NCBI GenBank assembly: GCA_002213445.1
Contig: NJIE01000030.1
Coordinates: 1 to 64,000, forward strand
Direction of reading: 5' to 3'
Length of the DNA stretch: 64,000 nt
DNA from: Xenophilus sp. AP218F
GTDB taxonomy: Bacteria; Pseudomonadota; Gammaproteobacteria; Burkholderiales; Chromobacteriaceae
Position 1 is the first letter of the stretch, and every line of letters begins with the position of its first letter. Positions 44,202 through 53,557 of this stretch are shown here, in pieces. The notes below the pieces were generated by a model. That model saw nothing but the letters and a program-made list of their open reading frames with translations, did not search any database and was not told where the DNA came from. Position numbers and translations under genes: made by a program.

Positions 44202-44954
44202 ATGGCCTCTACATCCAGCACCAGCGGAACCAACCCGTTCGGATTTATCAATAATCAGCAATCCGGCGGCAGCTCGGTCAGCAGCGTGGCCAATGGCTCC
44301 AAGACCAACGCCGCCGGCGGCGTGGGCACGGGGGCGACCTCCAGCAGCGCGGATCAGATCCAGAATTCCTTCCTGACCCTGCTGACAGCCCAGCTGAACG
44401 CGCAGGATCCGCTCAATCCGATGGACAATGCCCAGATCACCAGCCAGATGGCGCAAATCAGCCAGGTGACCGGTTTGCAGCAGTTGAACCAGACCATGCA
44501 GGCCATGGTCAGCGCCCAGGCCGCCAGCCAGTCGCTGATGGCGGCCGGGATGGTGGGCAAGAACGTGCTGGTGGCCGGCAATCAGGTGGCGATTCCGCCG
44601 GCAGGCGCGTCCACCCAGGGCGGCGTGATGCTCAACGGACCGGCGTCGGCGGTGACCGTTTCCATCAAGGACGCCAACGGCACGGTGGTGCGCACCCTGT
44701 CGGTTCCCAAGCCGACCACGGGCATGAACACCTTCGACTGGGACGGCAAGGACAGCAACGGCCAGCCGGTGCCGAGCAACAGCACCTATACCTTCTCGAC
44801 CGAGGTGACTCAGGCGAGTTCGGGCGGCAGCACCACGGCAACCGCCTACAACAACCAGCAGGTCAAGGCCGTATCCTGGGTGCAGGGCGTGCCGATGCTG
44901 ATCATGCCGGACGGCAGCTCGGTGCCGCTGTCCAACGTGGCGCAGTTGTCCTGA
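44202..44954 (+). CDS. flgD: Flagellar hook capping protein FlgD
   Basis: The 250-residue scaffold caps the growing hook. The N-terminal export/assembly region contains FLTLLTAQLNAQDPLNPMDN, the family signature, followed by the FlgD Ig-like domain around FDWDGKDSNGQPVPSNSTYT (about residues 185-204). The first 60 residues are Ser/Gly/Asn-rich. It lies 21 bp after flgC. Confidence 0.94.
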   Translation: MASTSSTSGTNPFGFINNQQSGGSSVSSVANGSKTNAAGGVGTGATSSSADQIQNSFLTLLTAQLNAQDPLNPMDNAQITSQMAQISQVTGLQQLNQTMQAMVSAQAASQSLMAAGMVGKNVLVAGNQVAIPPAGASTQGGVMLNGPASAVTVSIKDANGTVVRTLSVPKPTTGMNTFDWDGKDSNGQPVPSNSTYTFSTEVTQASSGGSTTATAYNNQQVKAVSWVQGVPMLIMPDGSSVPLSNVAQLS

Positions 44955-44991
44955 GCAAGACCTTGGGGTCGCATTTTCGAGGAATGATGAA

Positions 44992-46221
44992 ATGAGCTTT
45001 CAACAAGGTTTGAGCGGCCTGAACGCCGCCTCGGTGCAGCTGGAAACCATAGGCAACAATATTTCCAACTCGAACACGGTGGGCTTCAAGGCCGCGCGCA
45101 CCGAGTTCGCCGACATGTACGGCAACAGCATTTACGGCATCGCCAACACTTCGCCGGGCATCGGCGTGCGGGTGTCGGGCGTAACCCAGAACATGGGCAA
45201 CGGCAACGTCACCACCACCGGTCGCAGCCTGGACATGGCCATCAGCAACAACGGCTTCTTCATCATGAAGCAGCCGAACGGCAACGTGTCCTATTCCCGC
45301 AACGGCCAATTCCAGGTGGATCAGAGCGGCTACATCGTCAACAACGGCAATTTCTTGCAAGGTTGGTCGGCCGACGCCAACGGCCAGATCGTCAACGGCC
45401 CGGTCAGCAACATCCAGCTGAGCAACGCCAATATCGCGCCGTCGCCGACCACCAAGATGTCGATCCCGCTGCAGCTCAATTCCAACGACCCGATTCCCAC
45501 CGGCGGGGCGTTCGACCCGACCAAGTCCACGACTTACAACTGGCAGAACACCCAGACGGTGTACGACACGCTGGGCAATCCGCACCAGATGACGTTCTAC
45601 TACGTGAAGGGCGCGTCCTCCGGCACGCCGCCGACCACGCCGTGGACGGTTTACCCTTATGTGGACGGCGCAGCGGCCACGTCGCCTGCCTCGTATGCGC
45701 TGAATTTCAGCTCCACCGGGGTGTTGAACAACCCCACCGGCATGACGGTGACGTTCCCGACCACCAACGGCTCGTCCACGCCGCAAAGCGTGGCGATGAA
45801 CTTCACCGGCTCCACCGCGCTCAACCAGAGCTACGGCACCTCGCCGGTCACGCAGGACGGCTCCGCCACCGGCACCCTGACCGGCGTATCGGTGGCCAGC
45901 AACGGCATCATCCAGGCCACGTACTCCAACGGCAAGACCAACACCATCGGCCAGGTGGCGCTGGCCACCTTCGTCAATCCGCAAGGCTTGCAATCCAACG
46001 GCGGCAACCTGTGGTCGCAGAGCTACAACTCCGGCCCGGCCACCGTCAACCAGCCCAATTCGGGCAACGCCGGCAGCCTGCAGTCCGGCGCGGTGGAATC
46101 GTCCAACGTCGACCTGACCGGAGAACTGGTCAACATGATCAACGCGCAGCGCTTCTACCAGGCCAACGCGCAGACCATCAAGACCCAGGATACCTTGGTG
46201 CAGACCTTGTTGAGCATCTGA
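44992..46221 (+). CDS. flgE: Flagellar hook protein FlgE
   Basis: The 409-residue hook subunit begins MSFQQGLSGLNAASVQLETI with ANNISNSNTVGFK-like rod/hook motif (here GNNISNSNTVGFKAARTEF) and ends with ELVNMINAQRFYQANAQTIK, the C-terminal D0 helix. The middle domain is Thr/Ser/Asn-rich as usual. It polymerises into the flexible hook after export. GAGGAATG precedes the start. Confidence 0.95.
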   Translation: MSFQQGLSGLNAASVQLETIGNNISNSNTVGFKAARTEFADMYGNSIYGIANTSPGIGVRVSGVTQNMGNGNVTTTGRSLDMAISNNGFFIMKQPNGNVSYSRNGQFQVDQSGYIVNNGNFLQGWSADANGQIVNGPVSNIQLSNANIAPSPTTKMSIPLQLNSNDPIPTGGAFDPTKSTTYNWQNTQTVYDTLGNPHQMTFYYVKGASSGTPPTTPWTVYPYVDGAAATSPASYALNFSSTGVLNNPTGMTVTFPTTNGSSTPQSVAMNFTGSTALNQSYGTSPVTQDGSATGTLTGVSVASNGIIQATYSNGKTNTIGQVALATFVNPQGLQSNGGNLWSQSYNSGPATVNQPNSGNAGSLQSGAVESSNVDLTGELVNMINAQRFYQANAQTIKTQDTLVQTLLSI

Positions 46222-46237
46222 TCGGAAAGCTAGCTGA

Positions 46238-46978
46238 ATGGATCGCGTCCTGTACCTGGCCATGACCGGCGCCAAGCATGAGGCCTGGCAGCAGGCCACT
46301 ACCGCCAACAATCTGGCCAACGTCAATACCAACGCCTTCAAGGCCGATCTGGCGGCGTTTCGCGCCTTGCCGGTGGTGGGCGACGGCGTGCCCACCCGTA
46401 CCTACGTGGTGGACAATACCGTCGGTTTCGACGCCTCGCAGGGCAGTCTGAACCAGACTGGCAACCCGAATGACTTTGCCCTCGGCACGCCCGGCTTCTT
46501 CGCGGTGCAGGCCGCGGACGGGCAGGAGGCCTACACGCGCGACGGCGGTTTCGTTCTCGACTCCACCGGCATCATGCGCACCCGTTCGGGGCTGGTGATC
46601 ATGGGCGACGGCGGCCCGATCACCGCGCCGACCGGCGCCCGCGTCCAGCTGGGGCAAGACGGCTCGGTGATCGCCGTGCCGCTCACTGGCGCGGACCGCA
46701 CGCCGCAGCTGATCGGCCAGATCAAGCTGGTGAATCCGGCGCCGAAGGAAGTTTACAAGGGCGAGGATGGTTTGTTCCGCCCGAATGGCGGCGGCCAATT
46801 GGCGGCCGATCCCGACGTCAAGCTGGTGGCCGGCGCGCTGGAAGCCTCCAACGTCAACTCGGTGGAGGCGCTGGTGCAGATGATTTCTCATGGCCGCCAA
46901 TTCGACCTGAACATCAAAATGATGCAGACTACGCAACAGGGCGAACAGCAGGCACGCTCCTTGCTTGCCTCGACCTGA
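46238..46978 (+). CDS. flgF: Flagellar basal-body rod protein FlgF
   Basis: The 246-residue rod protein has ANNLANVNTNAFKADL near the N-terminus and VEALVQMISHGRQFDLNIKM near the C-terminus, both typical of FlgF, with the family's long middle domain (PNDFALGTPGFFAV). Start 16 bases after flgE; Shine-Dalgarno is weak (GGAAAG). Confidence 0.94.
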   Translation: MDRVLYLAMTGAKHEAWQQATTANNLANVNTNAFKADLAAFRALPVVGDGVPTRTYVVDNTVGFDASQGSLNQTGNPNDFALGTPGFFAVQAADGQEAYTRDGGFVLDSTGIMRTRSGLVIMGDGGPITAPTGARVQLGQDGSVIAVPLTGADRTPQLIGQIKLVNPAPKEVYKGEDGLFRPNGGGQLAADPDVKLVAGALEASNVNSVEALVQMISHGRQFDLNIKMMQTTQQGEQQARSLLAST

Positions 46979-47055
46979 GGCGGATAGCCATTCCGCCGCC
47001 GCCGCGCCATTGAGCGGCGCCAAGCAAAAAGAACAGAAACAAGGGTGACGACGCC

Positions 47056-47838
47056 ATGATGCGCGCTTTGTATATCGCCAAGACCGGCATGGATGCCAGC
47101 CAGTTTCAGCTGGACATCGTTTCCAACAACCTGGCCAACGTCAATACCGTGGGCTTCAAGCGCAGCATCGGCGTTTTCGAAGACCTGTACTACCAGACTC
47201 TGCGCCAGCCGGGCGGCCAGCTGGCCAACGGCAACGCCACGCCCACCGGCCTGCAGGTGGGCACCGGCGCGGCGGCGGTGGCGACCAACCGCATCTTCGC
47301 GGAAGGCAATCTGCAGCAAACCGGCCAGCCGCTGGACATGGCGGTGGACGGCGACGGCTTTTTCCGCATCCTGCTGCCCAGCGGCACCACGGCGTACACC
47401 CGCAACGGCCAATTCCAGCGCAGCTCCACCGGCGACATCGTCAATGCCGACGGCTATCCGCTGAACCCCAACATCAACATTCCGGCCACGGCCACCCGCA
47501 TCACGGTGTCGGCCAACGGCGTGGTGCAGTATTACCTGGCCAACAATCCGGCGCCGCAAACGGCGGGCAATATCCAGCTGACCACCTTCATCAACCCGCA
47601 AGGGCTGGAGAGCATGGGCAGCAACCTGTATCTGCAAACGGCGGCCTCCGGCGATCCGCAGGACGGCGATCCGCAAACCGACAGCCGCGGCTCCATCCAG
47701 TCGGGCTTCGTCGAAGCATCCAACGTCAACGTCACGTCCGAGCTGGTCAACATGATCACCGCGCAGCGTTCGTATGAGATGAATTCGCGCGCGATCACCA
47801 CCGCGGACCAGATGCTGCAGAAATTGAGTTCGATGTGA
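47056..47838 (+). CDS. flgG: Flagellar distal rod protein FlgG
   Basis: The 260-residue distal rod subunit begins MMRALYIAKTGMDASQFQ and contains SNNLANVNTVGFKRS, PLDMAVDGDGFFRILLP and the C-terminal ELVNMITAQRSYEMNSRAI. Two adjacent ATG codons exist; the first is used because it aligns with the usual MIRSLWIAKTG start and follows AAGGGTG. A 77-bp gap with a small hairpin separates it from flgF. Confidence 0.95.
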   Translation: MMRALYIAKTGMDASQFQLDIVSNNLANVNTVGFKRSIGVFEDLYYQTLRQPGGQLANGNATPTGLQVGTGAAAVATNRIFAEGNLQQTGQPLDMAVDGDGFFRILLPSGTTAYTRNGQFQRSSTGDIVNADGYPLNPNINIPATATRITVSANGVVQYYLANNPAPQTAGNIQLTTFINPQGLESMGSNLYLQTAASGDPQDGDPQTDSRGSIQSGFVEASNVNVTSELVNMITAQRSYEMNSRAITTADQMLQKLSSM

Positions 47839-47865
47839 TCGTGGTTTGACGGAGGGCGAGGCGTG

Positions 47866-48549
47866 ATGAAATTCGGTTTGACAGCGACGGCGCTGATTTC
47901 CTTGTTGCTGGCCGGCTGCGTGGTGCAAGAGCCCCCCCTGGTGCAGCTGCCGACCACGGCCAGGCCCCAGCCGCAGCCGGTAAGCGTGCCGGCCAACGGC
48001 TCCATCTTCCAGACGGCCAGCTACCGGCCCTTGTTCCAGGACAATATGCCGGTGCGGGTGGGCGACACCCTGACGGTCACCATTCAGGAAAATTCGTCCA
48101 CCTCCCAGTCCGAACAAACCACCAATACCCGGACCGCCGCCCTGTCGTCCAACATCACGGCCGGCGTGCAGTTGCCTTTCCTGCCCAGTGGGCTGGCCAG
48201 CGGGCTCAGCGGAACCGGTTTCAACAGCTCCGGCTCGGCCAACAATACCGGCAAGGGCAACAGCCAGGTGGCCACCACCTTCGTCAGCTCCATCACCGTG
48301 ACGGTGATCGAAGTCTTGTCCAACGGCAATCTGGTGGTCAGCGGCGAGAAGCAGGTGCGCATCAATAGCGACACCGAATCCATCCGCCTCTCCGGCGTGG
48401 TCAATCCGCGCGACGTGTCGCCGTCCCGCACGGTCTCCTCGCTCAAGCTGGCGGACGCGCGCGTCGAGCAGCAGACCAAGGGCAACAACCGGCTGTACAA
48501 CGAGCCGGGCTGGCTGTCCAAGATATTCATGTCCTTCCTGCCGATCTGA
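47866..48549 (+). CDS. flgH: Flagellar L-ring lipoprotein FlgH
   Basis: The 227-residue outer-membrane ring protein has a lipoprotein signal with lipobox LLAGC (Cys at about residue 18) and the core VGDTLTVTIQENSSTSQSEQ and GEKQVRINSDTESIRLSGVV typical of FlgH. The ATG at 47866 is preferred to the adjoining GTG at 47863, with GGAGGGCGAGG upstream. It forms the bushing around the rod with FlgI. Confidence 0.95.
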   Translation: MKFGLTATALISLLLAGCVVQEPPLVQLPTTARPQPQPVSVPANGSIFQTASYRPLFQDNMPVRVGDTLTVTIQENSSTSQSEQTTNTRTAALSSNITAGVQLPFLPSGLASGLSGTGFNSSGSANNTGKGNSQVATTFVSSITVTVIEVLSNGNLVVSGEKQVRINSDTESIRLSGVVNPRDVSPSRTVSSLKLADARVEQQTKGNNRLYNEPGWLSKIFMSFLPI

Positions 48550-48570
48550 TTCTGAAACGAGAACGTAGTG

Positions 48571-49668
48571 ATGAAACGAGTGTGGTTGCTGGCCCTGATG
48601 CTGGCGTTCAGCGCGCCGCTGATGGCGGCGCAGCGCCTGAAAGACATCGCCAATATCGGCGGCGTGCGGCCCAACCAGCTGATCGGTTACGGTCTGGTGG
48701 TGGGTCTGGACGGCAGCGGCGACAAGGTGACGTCCTCGCCGTTCACCGGCCAGTCGATGAGCAACATGCTCAACCAGCTGGGCGTGCAAGTGCCGCCCGG
48801 CACCAAGCTCGACCCCAAGAACGTGGCCGCCGTGACCTTGACGGCCACGCTGCCGCCCTTCGCCCGCCGCGGTCAAAGCATAGACGTCACCGCCTCGTCG
48901 ATAGGCGACGCCAAGAGCCTGCGCGGGGGCACCTTGCTGATGACGCCGCTGAAGGGCGCGGACGGCCAGGTCTATGCGATGGCGCAGGGCAATGTGGTGG
49001 TGGGCGGCGCGGGTGCGTCCGCCGGCGGCAGCTCCACCCAGATCAACCAGCTGAGCGTGGGCCGCATTCCCGACGGCGCGACGGTGGAGCAGGAGGTGCC
49101 GACCGCGCTGGGCAGCGGCGAGTTCATCAACCTCGAGCTGCGCGAGGCGGATTTCACCACAGCCAATCGCGCGGTGCAGGCCATCAACAAGGCCTTTGGC
49201 CAGGGCACGGCGCGGGCGGTGGACGGCAGGCTGATCGAGGTGCGCGCGCCGTTCGATAGCAATCAGCGCGTGCAGTTTCTGTCGAAGATGGAAAATATTG
49301 CCGTGGACCCGGCAGATGTTTCCCCCTTGGTGATCATCAACGCCCGTACCGGCTCCATCGTCATGAACCAGGCGGTGACGCTGGCCGCCTGCGCGGTATC
49401 GCACGGCAACCTGTCGGTGACGGTCAACAACACGCCGCAGGTCAGCCAGCCCAACGCGCTGTCCGGCGGCAAGACCACGGTCACCAATCAGGCCGACATC
49501 ACCATCAACAGCACCGGCGGCAAGGTGATCGGCCTGCGCGGCGGCGCCAACCTGTCGCAGGTGGTCAACGCGCTCAACGCGCTGGGCGCCACGCCGCAAG
49601 ACCTGATTTCCATCCTGCAGGCGATGAAATCGGCCGGCGCGCTCAAGGCCGATCTGCAGGTCATCTGA
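48571..49668 (+). CDS. flgI: Flagellar P-ring protein FlgI
   Basis: The 365-residue periplasmic P-ring subunit has a cleavable signal (about residues 1-20), then RLKDIANIGGVRPNQLIGYG, the standard mature start, and ends LGATPQDLISILQAMKSAGA. The ATG at 48571 is chosen over the GTG one codon earlier. A strong hairpin with six T follows at 49675-49722, before flgJ. Confidence 0.95.
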   Translation: MKRVWLLALMLAFSAPLMAAQRLKDIANIGGVRPNQLIGYGLVVGLDGSGDKVTSSPFTGQSMSNMLNQLGVQVPPGTKLDPKNVAAVTLTATLPPFARRGQSIDVTASSIGDAKSLRGGTLLMTPLKGADGQVYAMAQGNVVVGGAGASAGGSSTQINQLSVGRIPDGATVEQEVPTALGSGEFINLELREADFTTANRAVQAINKAFGQGTARAVDGRLIEVRAPFDSNQRVQFLSKMENIAVDPADVSPLVIINARTGSIVMNQAVTLAACAVSHGNLSVTVNNTPQVSQPNALSGGKTTVTNQADITINSTGGKVIGLRGGANLSQVVNALNALGATPQDLISILQAMKSAGALKADLQVI

Positions 49669-49674
49669 ACCCTG

Positions 49675-49722
49675 ACGGGCCGGCTGGCGGGACGCGCAAG
49701 TCCTGCGGCTGGCCCGTTTTTT
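49675..49722 (+). terminator. Terminator-like hairpin between flgI and flgJ
   Basis: ACGGGCC (49675-49681) pairs with GGCCCGT (49711-49717), with further inner pairing of CGGGAC with GTCCTG. Six T follow. Its position inside the flagellar gene run suggests partial termination before flgJ. Confidence 0.75.
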
Positions 49723-49753
49723 GCTTGTGACTCCTGGTCCAGGAGTGAGATAC

Positions 49754-50716
49754 ATGACCGCTGAACTGACCCGACTGAGCCCCTCCATCCCCAACGACGC
49801 GCTCAACCGCCAATTGGCGATAGACCCGACGCGGCTGCAGGATCTGAAGGCCAAGGCCAAAACCGATCCGCAAGCCGCGGCGCGCGAGACCGCGTCGCAG
49901 TTCGAGGCGCTTCTGGTCAGCACCTTGCTCAAGTCCATGCGCGCCACCCGTTTCGACGGCTCGGAGAGCGACAACGCCATGGATACCTACCAGGGCATGG
50001 CCGATCAGCAGATGGTTCAGGCGCTGGGGGCCAACGGCGGACTGGGCCTCGGCGACATGATCTATCAGCAGATCGCCAAGCAATCCAATCTGCCGGTGGA
50101 CCCGACCAAGCTGCACGGCTTGCAGCATGGCCAGGGCCCGCAGCTGTCGCTGCGTCCCTTGCCTATCAAAGCCTTGCAGGCTTACCAGCAGGCCGCGCAA
50201 ACCGCGGCGGCCGCGCCGGCCAGCGGCGGCGTCGCTCCGGTTGCCGGCAGCAACAAGGAATTCATCCAGACCTTGCTGCCCCACGCGCGGGAAGCCGCGC
50301 GGCAGCTGGGCGTCGCGCCGGAAATGGTGGTGGCGCACGCGGCGCTGGAAAGCGGCTGGGGCCGGCGCGCGATTCGCAACGCCGACGGGTCGAACAGCCA
50401 CAACCTGTTCGGCATCAAGGCCACCGGCGACTGGCAGGGCAAGACGGCCAGCGTGATGACCACCGAATACGAGGGCGGCGTGGCGCAGAAGCGGGTTGAG
50501 AAATTCCGCGCTTACGGCTCTTACGCCGAGGCCTTCAGCGATTACGCGCAGATGCTGAAGAACTCGCCGCGCTACAAGAGCGTGATGAATCAGGGGCAGA
50601 ACATGTACGGCTTCGCCCAGGGTCTGCAGAGCGGCGGTTACGCCACAGACCCGCGCTACGCCCGCAAACTGGTGGATGTGGCCGCTTCGCTGGCGCAGCA
50701 GGTGGTCAGGACATGA
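49754..50716 (+). CDS. flgJ: Flagellar rod cap and peptidoglycan hydrolase FlgJ
   Basis: The 320-residue two-domain protein has the N-terminal rod-cap domain (about 1-130; ASQFEALLVSTLLKSMR) and a C-terminal GH73 glucosaminidase domain (about 165-315) with the catalytic Glu in AHAALESGWGRRAI and the NLFGIKATGDWQGK motif. It caps the rod and cuts a hole in peptidoglycan. AGGAG eight bases before the ATG at 49754 sets the start; the frame runs further upstream through the terminator stem and is not used. Confidence 0.95.
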   Translation: MTAELTRLSPSIPNDALNRQLAIDPTRLQDLKAKAKTDPQAAARETASQFEALLVSTLLKSMRATRFDGSESDNAMDTYQGMADQQMVQALGANGGLGLGDMIYQQIAKQSNLPVDPTKLHGLQHGQGPQLSLRPLPIKALQAYQQAAQTAAAAPASGGVAPVAGSNKEFIQTLLPHAREAARQLGVAPEMVVAHAALESGWGRRAIRNADGSNSHNLFGIKATGDWQGKTASVMTTEYEGGVAQKRVEKFRAYGSYAEAFSDYAQMLKNSPRYKSVMNQGQNMYGFAQGLQSGGYATDPRYARKLVDVAASLAQQVVRT

Positions 50717-50717
50717 T

Positions 50718-50743
50718 TCAAGCTTGGTCTGGATCGTCCGATA
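50718..50743 (+). promoter_or_regulatory. Sigma-28 (FliA) type promoter for flgKL
   Basis: TCAA at 50718-50721, a 15-base spacer and TCCGATA at 50737-50743 match the flagellar sigma-28 consensus TAAA-N15-GCCGATAA closely. It begins two bases after the flgJ stop and ends 22 bases before the flgK ATG. Confidence 0.75.
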
Positions 50744-50765
50744 GACAAGACAGGAGAGCTTTGCC

Positions 50766-52550
50766 ATGAGCGATATTTTTTCTATCGGCTTGAGCGGTCT
50801 GAATGCGGCCCAGAACGGCCTGTCGGTGACGAGCAACAACATCGCCAACGTGTCGACGCCGGGCTACAACGTCCAGTACCTGACCCAGGCCAACTCCCGC
50901 ACCCAGTACGTCGGCTTCGGCTTTCTGGGGCAGGGCGTGGACACGACCAACGTCATCCGCACGTATAACCAGTACCTGGTGGCCCAGCAGCAACACGCGA
51001 CGACCAACGACAGCTTCTTTTCCACCCAGCTGCAGCAGCTCTCGCAAATCAACAACATGCTGAATGATTCCAGCATCAGCGTGAACGCGTCGATGAACAG
51101 CTTTTTCAGCGCGCTGCAGACGCTGTCGCAAGACCCTGGCTCCATGCCCAGCCGCCAGGCGGTGCTGAGCATGGGCCAGGCTCTGGCCACCAATATGACC
51201 GGCATCAGCAGCCAGTTGCAGCAATTGCAGATCGGGGCCAACGGCCAGATCAGCGCATCGGTGACCAGCATCAACAACCTGGCGCAGCAGATCGCCAGCT
51301 ACAACGGCCAGATCGCCGCGCTCACCGGCGGCAACACCACGATAGGCCAGCCCAATGATCTGCTCGACAAGCGCGATCAGGCGGTGCTGCAGCTCAACAA
51401 GCTGATCAGCACCAGCGTCTCGGTGGCGGCGGACGGCAGTTATTCGATCTCGGTCGGCAGCGGCCAGACCCTGGTCAGCGGCGCGCAAACCAACACCCTG
51501 ACCACGCAGCAGGACCCGGCCAATCCGCTCAACGTCCAGATCGGTTTTACCGAACCGAACGGCAGCACCACCATCCTGCCCAACAACCTGATCAGCGGCG
51601 GCCAACTGGGAGCATTGCTGAATTACCGCGACGGTCCGCTGCTGCAAACCCAGCAACAGCTGGGGACGCTGGCCATCAATTTTTCGGCGGCGATGAATTA
51701 TCAGAACCAGCTGGGCAAGGACCGCAACGGCAATCCCGGCCAGCCGATGTTCGCCGACTTGTCGGCCTACGCGGCCAATCCGCAATACGCGGCCGCCAAT
51801 TTCCAGTTGCTGATGGGCGACCCCAAGCTGCTGGCGACGGCCTCCAATCTGACTTACACCGGCACCACGCTGCCGCCGGGCACGACTTCGCCCACCACCA
51901 TGAGCGGGGTGTGGTCCAGCATGCCCGGCACCTACGCCGGCCAGATCAACGCTTCGCCGCCGACTTTCCCGGCCGCCACCTCGCATCCGGCTTACGCCAT
52001 GACCGGCATGACGATCACTGCCGCGGCCTCAGGCACGTCGGTGACCATGACCGCCACGATCACCGGCGGTTCGGCCCCCGGTACGTACAATGTGGTGCCC
52101 GACCCGATCAACGCCAACGGCTACAAACTGGTGGACAACTCCACGCCGCCCAAGGATTTGGGCATCGGCTTCCAGTTGTCCGGCTCGCCGGTGGCGGGGC
52201 AGGTGTTCAACGTCGGACAGGCGCCCAACACGCCGTCGCTGGGCGACAACTCCAACCTCCGCCAGATCATCGCGCAGCGCAACGCCAATCTGGTCAGCAA
52301 CCAGTCTTACGAAACGTATTACTCCAGCACGGTAACGTCCATCGGCAACCAGACCGGCAGCGCCACCCTGCAAAGCCAGTCGATGAAAGCCACGCTGCAG
52401 CAGGCGACGACCAACGTCTCCAACTTCAGCGGCGTCAATCTGGACCAGGAGGCCTCCAACCTGATCAAATACCAGCAGGCGTATCAGGCTTCCGGCAAGA
52501 TCATCCAGACGGCGCAGACGATCTTTTCCACCGTGCTGAACATGATGTAG
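50766..52550 (+). CDS. flgK: Flagellar hook-associated protein 1, FlgK
   Basis: The 594-residue junction protein between hook and filament begins MSDIFSIGLSGLNAAQNGLS with SNNIANVSTPGYNVQ and ends SNLIKYQQAYQASGKIIQTA, the paired D0/D1 helices. A long Gly/Thr-rich variable region lies at about 330-500. AGGAGAG precedes the start, and a sigma-28-type promoter lies directly upstream. Confidence 0.95.
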   Translation: MSDIFSIGLSGLNAAQNGLSVTSNNIANVSTPGYNVQYLTQANSRTQYVGFGFLGQGVDTTNVIRTYNQYLVAQQQHATTNDSFFSTQLQQLSQINNMLNDSSISVNASMNSFFSALQTLSQDPGSMPSRQAVLSMGQALATNMTGISSQLQQLQIGANGQISASVTSINNLAQQIASYNGQIAALTGGNTTIGQPNDLLDKRDQAVLQLNKLISTSVSVAADGSYSISVGSGQTLVSGAQTNTLTTQQDPANPLNVQIGFTEPNGSTTILPNNLISGGQLGALLNYRDGPLLQTQQQLGTLAINFSAAMNYQNQLGKDRNGNPGQPMFADLSAYAANPQYAAANFQLLMGDPKLLATASNLTYTGTTLPPGTTSPTTMSGVWSSMPGTYAGQINASPPTFPAATSHPAYAMTGMTITAAASGTSVTMTATITGGSAPGTYNVVPDPINANGYKLVDNSTPPKDLGIGFQLSGSPVAGQVFNVGQAPNTPSLGDNSNLRQIIAQRNANLVSNQSYETYYSSTVTSIGNQTGSATLQSQSMKATLQQATTNVSNFSGVNLDQEASNLIKYQQAYQASGKIIQTAQTIFSTVLNMM

Positions 52551-52565
52551 TGAAGGAGCAAGGCG

Positions 52566-53492
52566 ATGAGAATCAGCACTTCTACCATTTTCCAGAATGG
52601 GATCAACAATATTCAGGGGCTGACGTCGTCCTTGCAGACCCTGAACATGCAGATCGACACCCAGAAGCGGGTGGTGACGCCGGCGGACGATCCGGTGGCG
52701 TCGGCGCGGATCGAGTCGCTGACCGTGTCCAGCAACCAGAACCAGCAATTTCTGGACAACTCCAAGGCGGTGACCACCTGGCTGTCGCTGTCCGAGACCG
52801 CGGTGAAGAGCGCGACCGATCTGATGGGCGCGATGAAGAGCCTGGCGATCCAGGCCGGCAACGGCAGTTACGACACGCCGCAGCTGCAAGCATTGCAAAA
52901 GCAGCTGGGCGAGGCCATCACCGAGCTGGCCGGCTACGCCAACGCCACCGACGGCAACGGCAACTATCTCTTCAGCGGCAACAAGGTGGATACCGCGCCG
53001 TTCACCGTCAACCTCAGCAGCAACCCGCCGACCACAACCTACAATGGCGACACCAGTCAGCGCAGCGTGCAGGTGAGCAGCTCGGCCAATATGGTGATTT
53101 CCGATCCGGGCAGCGCAGTGTTCGGCCAGCCGGGCGGCAGCCCGACGGCGGCTTTCGACGCCTTGACCGGTCTCTACAGCCTGCTCGGGCAAAACCCCAA
53201 GCCGGCCAACTTCGCCGCCCAGCTGAATACGTCGATCAACGCCATCACGGCGGCGTCCACGCAAATGTCCACCGCCACCGCCTCCATCGGTTCGCGCGGG
53301 GCGGCCAACGACAACATGCAAAGCATGGCCAGCAGCCTCAAGCTGCAGTATTCGACCAGCGTCGGCAATCTGCAGGACCTGGACATGGCGCAGGCCATTT
53401 CCGATTTCACGCTGACCCAGACGTCGCTCAAATACAGCCAGTTGACCTATTCGCAGGTAACCAAACTGTCGCTGTTCAACTACCTGGGCTGA
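52566..53492 (+). CDS. flgL: Flagellar hook-associated protein 3, FlgL
   Basis: The 308-residue flagellin-like junction protein begins MRISTSTIFQNGINNIQ and contains QKRVVTPADDPVASARIESL, the FlgL signature, and the C-terminal AQAISDFTLTQTSLKYSQLT. It bridges FlgK and the filament. AAGGAGCAAGG lies before the ATG, 15 bases after flgK. A terminator ends the cluster; flgA, flgM and flgN are not in this window. Confidence 0.95.
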   Translation: MRISTSTIFQNGINNIQGLTSSLQTLNMQIDTQKRVVTPADDPVASARIESLTVSSNQNQQFLDNSKAVTTWLSLSETAVKSATDLMGAMKSLAIQAGNGSYDTPQLQALQKQLGEAITELAGYANATDGNGNYLFSGNKVDTAPFTVNLSSNPPTTTYNGDTSQRSVQVSSSANMVISDPGSAVFGQPGGSPTAAFDALTGLYSLLGQNPKPANFAAQLNTSINAITAASTQMSTATASIGSRGAANDNMQSMASSLKLQYSTSVGNLQDLDMAQAISDFTLTQTSLKYSQLTYSQVTKLSLFNYLG

Positions 53493-53510
53493 CGCGTCGC
53501 GCAGCAAGCG

Positions 53511-53536
53511 AAAAGGCCGCAATCGCGGCCTTTTTT
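53511..53536. terminator. Terminator at the end of the flagellar cluster
   Basis: AAAAGGCCGC pairs with GCGGCCTTTT around a short loop, with further T on the right and A on the left, so it can serve flgL and the convergent astE. Confidence 0.87.
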
Positions 53537-53557
53537 CGTTCGGGTTTGGCGTGGCGT

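Noticed and set aside
46888-49980. Leftward open frame of 1030 codons opposite flgG-flgI
   Set aside because: Antisense artefact of high GC; the flagellar genes account for the sequence.
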